DNA from: Actinospica robiniae DSM 44927
Lineage (GTDB): Bacteria; Actinomycetota; Actinomycetes; Streptomycetales; Catenulisporaceae
DNA length: 64,000 nucleotides
Direction of reading: 5' to 3'
Assembly (NCBI RefSeq): GCF_000504285.1
Contig: NZ_KI632511.1
Coordinates: forward strand, 3,531,372-3,595,371
The position numbers and the translations under genes were made by a program. Below are positions 58,306 to 64,000 of this stretch, one piece after another. The stretch's first letter is position 1; every line of letters starts with the position of its first letter. The notes under the pieces were generated by a model, which searched no databases, was not told the DNA's origin, and saw nothing but the letters and a program-made list of their open reading frames with translations.

Positions 58306-59469
58306 TCAGCGTGCTGCTCCACTGTTTGCGGAGACCTGCAGGGAGGAGGTGTCGACGGCCTCGAAGTCAGAGCCGGTGAGAGCGGAGAGCGCGGAGAGTT
58401 CGTCGTTGTTCCAGCGCTGGTCCTGGGTGCCGCTGATGTACCAGGCGGAACCGTTGTCCGCGACGATCGCACCGTAGGTCTTCAGCGCCTGCGCGACGAC
58501 TCTGGCCTCCGGCGGCAGGCCGGAGATGTCCACGTCGGCCTTCAGCCTCAGCCGCAGACCCATCGGCGGCAGATCGGGGTCGGTGTCGGAGGACGCGTCG
58601 TGTCGGGCCGGCCACAGGTATGCGGCCTGCGACTTGGGCACGGTGATGCGCAGCGCGTGGTCGATCGCGCCCGCCGCGGCCTCGTCGTACCGGGCCAGCC
58701 CGGGCAGGATCGGCAGACCCGCCGCGTCGGCGGACGTCCATCCGGCCGGACGCAACGCGTCCGAGTTCAGGTTGAAGACCGCGCCGGATCCGGCGTGCCA
58801 CGCGCCGCCGGACGACGCCGTGGCATCGTAGAGCTCGTAGTCGCGGCAGTCGCTCGGGTCCAGCGCGATGACGTGTCGGTCCCCGTCGGACTGCGCGCCG
58901 CCCTCGATCGACGCGCCGGCCGGAATCGGGTAGGGCCCCGGGTCGCTCTCATCGGCGTAGTCGAAGGAGACGTGGGCCGGGCTCGTGCCGGGCGGAATCA
59001 GCGTGATCGGCATGCCGATCGGTTCGCCGTCCCAGGTTCCGGAGCCGAAGTCGGCGTGCACATGGCTCTGCGCGCCGATGTTCGCGACGTAAGCGCTCGA
59101 GCGGGAGGCGACCGGCAGCGTGTCGACCTTGGCGCGCCAGATGCTGTCGGCCGGCGCCACCGGACAACCGTCCAACGTCGACGCCAACTGACCACGGGCG
59201 GCCGCCGAAGGGGATGCCGAAGCCCGCGCTGCCGAACGGGAGGGCGTCGGCGTCGAACTCGGCGTGCCGACCTGCGCGGATACCGTCACGACCGCCACGG
59301 TCCGGTTCGTCTCGGCCGCGGCCGGATCGACAGGTGGCGCGCTCGGATTCCCGCCCGAGCTCATGACCACGGCGGCGACCACGGCCAGGCACGCGACTGC
59401 GCCGACCGCAGCCAGAACGGCACGGCGCCGAGCCGGACGTCGCCGGCTGCGACCTCTGTGACCAGACAT
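58306..59469 (-). CDS. Membrane-anchored secreted protein, conserved hypothetical
   Basis: 387 residues. A basic N terminus (HRGRSRRRPARRR) is followed by a membrane/signal segment (~17-37, VLAAVGAVACLAVVAAVVMS), a Thr/Ser/Pro/Ala-rich linker to ~90, then an extracellular domain with DSIWRAKVDTLPVASRSSAY, FDYADESDPGPYPIP, WTSADAAGLPILPGLARYDE and ADNGSAWYISGTQDQRWN. This layout is a recurring actinobacterial secreted family of unknown function. The ATG at 59469 was chosen because the signal region begins there; the longer frame adds 33 residues. It is divergent from doxX. Confidence 0.85.
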   Translation of the reverse strand: MSGHRGRSRRRPARRRAVLAAVGAVACLAVVAAVVMSSGGNPSAPPVDPAAAETNRTVAVVTVSAQVGTPSSTPTPSRSAARASASPSAAARGQLASTLDGCPVAPADSIWRAKVDTLPVASRSSAYVANIGAQSHVHADFGSGTWDGEPIGMPITLIPPGTSPAHVSFDYADESDPGPYPIPAGASIEGGAQSDGDRHVIALDPSDCRDYELYDATASSGGAWHAGSGAVFNLNSDALRPAGWTSADAAGLPILPGLARYDEAAAGAIDHALRITVPKSQAAYLWPARHDASSDTDPDLPPMGLRLRLKADVDISGLPPEARVVAQALKTYGAIVADNGSAWYISGTQDQRWNNDELSALSALTGSDFEAVDTSSLQVSANSGAAR

Positions 59470-59871
59470 GATCCGGGACCCCATTCCGCGAGACGCGCGC
59501 ACGCATAAAAGAGTTCTAACGGCGGAGCGGGCCGCCCGGCCGCGAGGCCGTACGGCATGGTAGCCCACCGGCAGGGGCCGACCCGCGCACGGGACGACGT
59601 CACGCCGGCGCTCGTTCCGGTGCTGCTGATGGGGCAGATGCAGCAGGTACGACAGATGTGGCGGATGCGGCGTATCTGCTTACCCCGGCAGAAATTCCGC
59701 AGAACACGTTGAACCGCCGCCACTCCCACTCCGTGTAGCAGGATGCTGACTCACCGAGTCGGTGTATCCGCCCCCGGAGCGCCCCGGGCCGTCAGCGCCG
59801 ACGTCCCCGGGGTCCGCCCGGTCCCGTCCGCCGACCCCCTCGGCGGACCCACACGGAAACGGTCATACCGG
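59470..59871. other. 402-base divergent intergenic region
   Basis: No gene is seen. It must hold promoters for the secreted protein (left) and the DoxX gene (right). A 13-base palindrome CACCGA-G-TCGGTG lies at 59752-59764, about 110 bases before the DoxX start, and is a candidate operator. Nothing else stood out. Confidence 0.5.
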
Positions 59872-60327
59872 ATGCAGAATCTCAAGTCGATGCACGGGCA
59901 CGCCATCTCGCTCTACCGCGCGGTGTTCGGGCTGCTGTTCGCCTGCCACGGCGCGGCGACCCTCTTCGGGGTCTTCGGCGGAGCGGTGGGCAGCCGCGGC
60001 GGCACCCTTTCGCCGCTGGACTGGCCCGGCGGCACCGCCGCGCTGATCGAGCTGGTCGGGGGCGTCTTCGTCCTGGTCGGCCTGGCCACCCGTACCAGCG
60101 CGGTGGTCTCCTCGGGCTCGATGGCCTACGCGTACTTCACCGTGCACGTCAGCCACGGCCTGCTCCCGATCCAGAACGGCGGCGAACTGGCCGTCCTGTT
60201 CTGCTGGGGGCTCCTGATGGTCGCGATCCTGGGCCCAGGCCCGCTGTCCCTGGACGCGGCCATCGGCCGCCTGCGCGCACCCGGCACCACCACGACGGCA
60301 CTGCGCGCGGAGACACAGGAGAGTTGA
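59872..60327 (+). CDS. DoxX-family membrane protein
   Basis: 151 residues with four membrane segments: ISLYRAVFGLLFACHGAATL, ALIELVGGVFVLVGLATR, VVSSGSMAYAYFTVHVSHGL and a last helix. DoxX proteins are small quinone- or thiol-linked membrane proteins; in mycobacteria one supports redox complexes. The ATG at 59872 begins the family alignment; upstream frame text is Pro-rich shadow. A strong terminator follows. The exact role is unknown. Confidence 0.9.
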   Translation: MQNLKSMHGHAISLYRAVFGLLFACHGAATLFGVFGGAVGSRGGTLSPLDWPGGTAALIELVGGVFVLVGLATRTSAVVSSGSMAYAYFTVHVSHGLLPIQNGGELAVLFCWGLLMVAILGPGPLSLDAAIGRLRAPGTTTTALRAETQES

Positions 60328-60342
60328 TCAGCTCGTGAGGCC

Positions 60343-60382
60343 CGGCCGGCCGACGTGGCAGCGTCGCCACGTCGGCCGGCCG
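60343..60382. terminator. Terminator between doxX and the cytochrome b gene
   Basis: CGGCCGGCCGACGTGGC and GCCACGTCGGCCGGCCG are perfect 17-base complements around the loop AGCGTC. It lies between convergent genes and probably ends both transcripts. Confidence 0.9.
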
Positions 60383-60434
60383 CGGTCATCCACGTCGGCC
60401 AGGCGGCATGTCGGGTCGCACTTCAGGGGACATA

Positions 60435-61097
60435 TCAGGGTTCGTCTAGACCTGCCCGCGCCTCCCGCTCGGCGGCGACCTCCTGTGCCCAGAGCTCGTG
60501 CTCCTGCTCGGCCCACCAGCGCGGGACGCTGCCCCAGCGCATCCCGGCCCGCGCGTGCCGGTCGCGCATCGCGAAGTAGACGTGGCCGATGATGTCGAAG
60601 CCGATGGCCAAGGCGAGCCAGTCGTGGACGAACGTCGCGCCGGTACGCATCGACACACCGACGAGGCCCTGGAACCACATCATGACCCCGGTACCGGCCA
60701 TGACCAGAATCGCCCCGCACAGGAACGCGGCGTTCAGCTTCTGCCCGGCGTTGAACTTGCCGACCTTCAGCTCGTGCCGCTCGACGCTCCCGGACCGCCA
60801 GGCACGGTGCCTGAACCAGGCCCGATCCTGATCGGTGTGCCGGTTCAGTCGGCGCGCATCGGCGCGGTAGGCCTTCGAGAACACGCCGGCCGCCATCGGG
60901 ACCGGCAGTGCGAAGCCGCAGTACAGGTGCACCAGGGCGACGAACTGCCGGTGTCCCGTGTAGATCGCCAGCTGGCCGTTGTAGAGGATCGCGCCGGTCG
61001 CGATGAGCGCGAGCATCAACCCGGTCGTGGCCCAATGGACGTAGCGCTCCGCCCGAGTGAAACGCTCGATGAGCTCGCCGTCAGGTGGTGGGAGCAT
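60435..61097 (-). CDS. Cytochrome b561/b-type membrane subunit
   Basis: 220 residues, four membrane helices with haem-ligand candidates: RYVHWATTGLMLALIATG, FVALVHLYCGFALPVPMA and TFVHDWLALAIGFDIIGHVY. It is the formate-dehydrogenase-gamma/b561 type that passes electrons between quinone and a partner oxidoreductase. The ATG at 61097 overlaps the molybdoenzyme gene by 17 bases and has GGAGGA close upstream. It is therefore the likely membrane anchor and electron carrier of that enzyme. A 24-residue longer frame is rejected as overlap. Confidence 0.88.
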   Translation of the reverse strand: MLPPPDGELIERFTRAERYVHWATTGLMLALIATGAILYNGQLAIYTGHRQFVALVHLYCGFALPVPMAAGVFSKAYRADARRLNRHTDQDRAWFRHRAWRSGSVERHELKVGKFNAGQKLNAAFLCGAILVMAGTGVMMWFQGLVGVSMRTGATFVHDWLALAIGFDIIGHVYFAMRDRHARAGMRWGSVPRWWAEQEHELWAQEVAAEREARAGLDEP

Positions 61098-61863
61098 CGT
61101 TCCTCCCGTTCGACTCGCCGACCCAGCCGTCCACCGCGTAGCCGAAGCCCTCCCAGTAGCCAGGCTCAACCCGGTCCACGACCTGGATCTCCGAGAGCCA
61201 CTTGATGCTCTTGTACCCGTACATCGGCGCCGTGTACAGCCGAACCGGCCCGCCGTGGTCGTGCGACACCGGCCCGTTCAACATCCGCAGCGCCACGAGC
61301 ATGTCGGGCTCCCGCGCCTGATTCAGCGTCAGGGACTCGGTGTAGACACCGTCGAACGACACGAAGCGCAGCGCCTTGGCCCGAGGATCGACGCCCGACG
61401 CGTCCAGCAGCGTGCTCAACCGGACGCCGCTCCAGGGCACCTGCGGCACGCGCCAGCCGGTGACGCATTGGAAGTCGGCGACGATATCGGTCTGCGGGAG
61501 AGCGGCGAGGTCGGTCAGCGAGTAGCGCCGCGTCTTCTCCACGAGACCGGTGACGCTGAGCCGGTAGGTCGCCGGATCGGCCGCGGGGACCGAGCCGGTG
61601 ACCGAGTAATACCGGAAATTGTCGCCGAACGGGAGGATGCTCAGCAGACCGGTGGGGTCGTGCGCGGCGACCTTGGCCAGAGTGTCGCTGACGGTCCTGC
61701 CGGTCACGACCCCCGCGGCCCCGAGAGCCATGATCGACAGGACGACGCGGCGGCCGATCGGCCGGCCGGCATCCGCGTGCGCAGCCGCATCCGCATCCGC
61801 AGCCGCATCCGGAGGATCGCCGGGCCGCCCATCGGAACCGCCGCCTGCCGCCATCCTGGTCAC
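61081..61863 (-). CDS. Sulfite-oxidase-like molybdopterin oxidoreductase
   Basis: 260 residues. A low-complexity Asp/Ala region is followed by a Tat-like RR (GRRVVLSIMALGAAG), then the molybdopterin domain with the molybdenum-ligand Cys133 in DFQCVTGWRVPQVPW, and HDHGGPVRLYTAPMYGYKSIKW. It belongs to the MsrP/YedY and sulfite oxidase fold; substrates include sulfoxides. It starts at a GTG (61863) that overlaps the small membrane gene by four bases (GTGA). Partners are the cytochrome b and the 63-residue membrane protein; no dedicated electron donor other than the cytochrome is visible. Confidence 0.9.
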   Translation of the reverse strand: MTRMAAGGGSDGRPGDPPDAAADADAAAHADAGRPIGRRVVLSIMALGAAGVVTGRTVSDTLAKVAAHDPTGLLSILPFGDNFRYYSVTGSVPAADPATYRLSVTGLVEKTRRYSLTDLAALPQTDIVADFQCVTGWRVPQVPWSGVRLSTLLDASGVDPRAKALRFVSFDGVYTESLTLNQAREPDMLVALRMLNGPVSHDHGGPVRLYTAPMYGYKSIKWLSEIQVVDRVEPGYWEGFGYAVDGWVGESNGRNDAPTT

Positions 61864-62051
61864 CGCTTTCCGCTACGCACCCGCCACGCCCACCCGACCA
61901 AGGCGACTCCGACGAGTACCACCACCACACCCAGCACCGTGTACTGGGAGTGGCCAGTCATCACCGACCCGTGCATCGTGCCACTGCCCTGCGCGATCCA
62001 CACACCTCCGACCGCGATCAGGATCAAGCCGATCACACCACGAACCCACAC
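61860..62051 (-). CDS. Small two-helix membrane protein
   Basis: 63 residues: VRGVIGLILIAVGGVWIAQG (first helix), a short loop with HGSVMTGHSQY, and YTVLGVVVVLVGVALVGWAW (second helix), then a basic tail. It is too short for a known family. Its four-base overlap with the molybdoenzyme start makes it part of that operon, as a possible accessory subunit. It is divergent from the MerR gene. Confidence 0.75.
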   Translation of the reverse strand: MWVRGVIGLILIAVGGVWIAQGSGTMHGSVMTGHSQYTVLGVVVVLVGVALVGWAWRVRSGKR

Positions 62052-62204
62052 CGTACGCTCCGTTCACGAGCAAGTCGCCGGCCGAATGCCGACGCCTTCG
62101 CCCTCTCCACGTACCGCCGGCGAACTTCGTTCATCCAGGCACGCTACCGCCTTAGGCGACCCGTGCCAGCGAGGACGTCGACCGGCCGCTCGTCGCCGAC
62201 CGCC

Positions 62205-62235
62205 TTGACTCTCAGGCTGCTTGAGAATCCATAGT
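62205..62235 (+). promoter_or_regulatory. MerR-type promoter of the 62243 gene
   Basis: TTGACT (-35) and CATAGT (-10) are separated by 19 bases. The spacer carries the dyad TCTCA-N7-TGAGA (62210-62226), the same layout as at 55968. The -10 overlaps the GTG at 62234, so translation must start at the ATG 62243, seven bases downstream. Confidence 0.65.
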
Positions 62236-62242
62236 GGCGAAT

Positions 62243-63160
62243 ATGAACGAGCTCTACTCCATCGGCGATGTCGCCCGCCGCACCGGCCTGAGCGTCAGCA
62301 CGATCAGGTTCTACGCCGATCAGGGCGTCGTCGCGCCCACCGGCCTGACCGAGGGCGGCTTCCGCCAGTACGACGTGCACGCCATCGTGCGGCAGCACAC
62401 CACGGCGGAGCAGGTCAGCCTGATGCACAAGCTCGTGTCGATGTCTGACGACGAGCGCGACCGGCTGATCAGCGAGTTCTGGGATTTCGTGACCGACGGC
62501 CTGGACGTGCATCCCGGCTTCGTCGAGCGGCTGCACCATCGGCGTCCGCACCTGCCCGAGGAACCGTCCACGGAGCAGTTGGAGGCCTGGATCGAACTGG
62601 CCGAGATCGTGCAGGACAAGGAGGTCCGCACGGCGGTGCGCGACTTCCTGCACCGCACCTTCGACACCGAGCAGGGCCGGCTGGTGGTCTCACCGGACAT
62701 GGCGGCCCATGTGGAGAAGCAATGCAGGCTCCTGCTGGAAGCACGCGCCGCCTGGCAGGCGGGCGTGTCCGCGGATTCGGCGCAGGCCCGCGACCTCCCC
62801 GAGCGTGTAGCCGCCGGCTCGGCCGAACTGGTCGCCGCCATGACCGGGCGCTACGACATCGACGAGGCCCGGCGGCGCATCGTCGAGTTCGACGGCAAGG
62901 GGGCTCGACGGCAGACGAGCAGCACGGCCGGACTCACGCAGCTGAACCGGTATCACGTCCTGGTGGCGACGACCGCCGGCCTGCATCAAGCAATAGAGTG
63001 TGGGCCGTCGGGCGCTCACGGCGCTCAAGGGGGAGGAACTCATGCAGGGTTACGGCAGGCGGCCTGTTGCCCCTCTTACTCGTCCCGGTGTGGGCACCTG
63101 GACAGCCCTGCTCCTGTTCGGCATCGTCTCGTGGTGGGGACTGTGGGGTACGGCGGTTGA
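62243..63160 (+). CDS. MerR-family regulator with internal deletion and abnormal C terminus
   Basis: 305 residues as read. The helix-turn-helix YSIGDVARRTGLSVSTIRFY is intact, but the text passes from GGFRQYDVHAI straight to VRQHTTAEQVSLMHKLV. Family members carry about 60 more residues here (the rest of the DNA-binding domain and the dimer helix). Further on, DDERDRLISEFWDFVTDGLD and EQLEAWIELAEIVQDKEVR are the normal effector part. After ~residue 240 the text stops matching and runs through the ribosome site and start of the next gene (63042), suggesting a frameshift or deletion there too. The protein may be non-functional or dominant-negative. ATG 62243 is set by the promoter. Confidence 0.75.
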   Translation: MNELYSIGDVARRTGLSVSTIRFYADQGVVAPTGLTEGGFRQYDVHAIVRQHTTAEQVSLMHKLVSMSDDERDRLISEFWDFVTDGLDVHPGFVERLHHRRPHLPEEPSTEQLEAWIELAEIVQDKEVRTAVRDFLHRTFDTEQGRLVVSPDMAAHVEKQCRLLLEARAAWQAGVSADSAQARDLPERVAAGSAELVAAMTGRYDIDEARRRIVEFDGKGARRQTSSTAGLTQLNRYHVLVATTAGLHQAIECGPSGAHGAQGGGTHAGLRQAACCPSYSSRCGHLDSPAPVRHRLVVGTVGYGG

Positions 63161-63584
63161 GCATGTTGACGTTCCCAATGGCTTCGATTGGCTCTGCTCG
63201 GTCTCGCTCGTCGGGATCGCCGTCTCGCGCTGGCTCACGCGGTACGGTGCAGATCGGCTCAACTACACGCAGCCCGGCCGCGAGAGGTGGTTCAACTCGG
63301 GGAGGGCGATCGAGGTGGGCGTCGTTCTCCTCGTTCCCGGCGCCGCCTGCTGGCTCGCGATGAAGATCATTGCGGCTCACCGGCGGGCAGGGACCCAGCG
63401 TGCCGTTGTTTCCATCCTGTGGGCGCTGTGGGCTCTGTCCGGCGCAGCGGGACTGGCTACGGCCGCGAACCCGGCGGCCCTGTTCGTGGCGAGCCTGATC
63501 AACGCAGCAGCCATCGGGACCCTGATGTTGCTGGAAACCAAGCCTGGCCGCCAAAACGAGAGTCGTCTCGCTGCCAACTGGTAG
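63042..63584 (+). CDS. Small polytopic membrane protein, unknown
   Basis: 180 residues with about four membrane segments: GTWTALLLFGIVSWWGLWG, WLCSVSLVGIAVSRWL, VGVVLLVPGAACWLAMKII, and a C-terminal pair (ALWALSGAAGLATAANP and beyond). GGGGGAGGAA directly precedes the ATG. It overlaps the 3' end of the abnormal MerR frame, which argues that this frame is the true gene. No family recognised. Confidence 0.72.
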   Translation: MQGYGRRPVAPLTRPGVGTWTALLLFGIVSWWGLWGTAVEHVDVPNGFDWLCSVSLVGIAVSRWLTRYGADRLNYTQPGRERWFNSGRAIEVGVVLLVPGAACWLAMKIIAAHRRAGTQRAVVSILWALWALSGAAGLATAANPAALFVASLINAAAIGTLMLLETKPGRQNESRLAANW

Positions 63585-63587
63585 CCC

Positions 63588-64000
63588 TCACGCAGGGCCG
63601 CGGCGAGCATCAACTGTCGAAGCCGCCTCACCTGTCCCACTCCCGGTTTCCGCGAGTGCACGCAGGATCTCCGCGCTTTCCGCGTCCGCGGGATAGTAGG
63701 ACTCGATGGAGAGTTCCTCGAGGGTGACGTCCTGCGCCGTGCCGAAGGTCGTGATCGTGGAGATCAGGCTCACCCGGCGGTCCTGGAAACTGAAGATCAT
63801 CGGCACTGCCACGTCGAGGGGCGGCGTTCCGTGAAGGGCTTCGGGCTCACGGTGCGCGAAGAACTCGTCGTAGAGCGCGCCGATCTCGGGATCGCCGGTC
63901 TTCGCGAGCTGACGCGAGAGCCGCGCCCGGAAGAGCGCGCGCACCTCGGGGAGGTTGAGGATGCGCGGCGCCAGGCCTCGGGGGTCGAAGCCCAGCCTCA
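63588..64000 (-). CDS. Probable XRE-type regulator, C-terminal part, runs off right edge
   Basis: The minus-strand frame is open to the edge; the readable ~137 residues are LGFDPRGLAPRILNLPEVRA at the N-side, then GDPEIGALYDEFFAH and VSLISTITTFGTAQDVTLEE with ELSIESYYPADAESAEILR. This resembles the MmyB-like ligand-binding half of actinobacterial helix-turn-helix regulators; the DNA-binding domain would lie outside the window. Confidence is limited by the missing N terminus. Confidence 0.65.
   Translation of the reverse strand, partial: RLGFDPRGLAPRILNLPEVRALFRARLSRQLAKTGDPEIGALYDEFFAHREPEALHGTPPLDVAVPMIFSFQDRRVSLISTITTFGTAQDVTLEELSIESYYPADAESAEILRALAETGSGTGEAASTVDARRGPA

Noticed and set aside
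61770-61815. CATCCG/GCCGCATCC repeats, considered as CRISPR-like or regulatory repeats
   Set aside because: Short in-frame repeats coding an Asp/Ala/His-rich linker of the molybdoenzyme; no spacers.

Overview
The window is 64 kb of very high-GC DNA with strong G/C preference at third codon positions, many GTG starts, 1- to 4-base gene overlaps, an RbpA homologue, ergothioneine genes and DeoR/MerR-rich accessory content. This fits a filamentous actinomycete (Streptomyces/Catenulispora/Actinospica grade). The genus cannot be fixed from the sequence alone. No rRNA, tRNA or CRISPR array was seen.

Region 1 (1-14,300, all minus strand) is a compact natural-product-like cluster in two translationally coupled transcription units. 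The upstream unit (14203 to 6625) encodes a free-standing condensation-domain protein, a dimethylformamidase-like iron amidohydrolase, an acyl-CoA dehydrogenase, and E1-alpha, E1-beta and lipoyl E2 of a 2-oxoacid dehydrogenase without E3. The downstream unit (6538 to beyond the left edge) encodes an adenylation-PCP protein, a KAS III-like enzyme, an acyl carrier protein, a KAS-like protein without the catalytic cysteine, a MATE exporter and a methyltransferase of the kind normally inserted in NRPS adenylation domains. Three sites resembling the DasR operator (dre) lie at the two promoter regions. I infer a small acyl or unsaturated-acyl amino-acid-derived product, coupled to amino-sugar signalling. 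The product is unknown to me.

Region 2 (14,300-31,800) begins with a wrecked DJ-1/PfpI gene and an ISL3 transposase remnant, then carries small regulatory or hypothetical genes, two tandem ~95-residue paralogues with near-identical leaderless promoters, a GNAT enzyme, a maleylpyruvate-isomerase-like protein, a chloroperoxidase-like hydrolase, fumC, gabD, an alcohol dehydrogenase with an internal deletion, malic enzyme and an SDR. The gatZ-agaS-sugar kinase operon follows.

Region 3 (31,800-45,100) holds a DeoR regulator behind a very long hairpin, a lipoprotein, a sugar ABC transporter plus GH4 glycosidase operon with its own divergent DeoR regulator, rbpA, some small ORFs, a 1132-residue DUF4132 protein and a Bax-inhibitor-1-like membrane protein.

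Region 4 (45,100-64,000) holds a VOC protein, an odd flavoprotein disulfide reductase, egtA, egtB and a fused egtC-egtD gene. It continues with a diguanylate cyclase, LysR and MerR regulators around three SnoaL-like proteins, a gene-free 1.4-kb inverted repeat (arms ~500 bp, each with its own 159-bp palindrome), a secreted protein, DoxX, a sulfite-oxidase-like molybdoenzyme with cytochrome b, a MerR gene with an internal deletion, and the C-terminal part of a probable XRE-type regulator at the right edge.

How the parts connect: amino-sugar/galactoside uptake and breakdown genes sit in the same window as a cluster whose promoters carry DasR-like sites, and thiol/redox genes (egt genes, flavoprotein) are grouped together. 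Three separate genes (DJ-1, alcohol dehydrogenase, MerR) show internal deletions, so this stretch of chromosome seems to be decaying or recombining actively.
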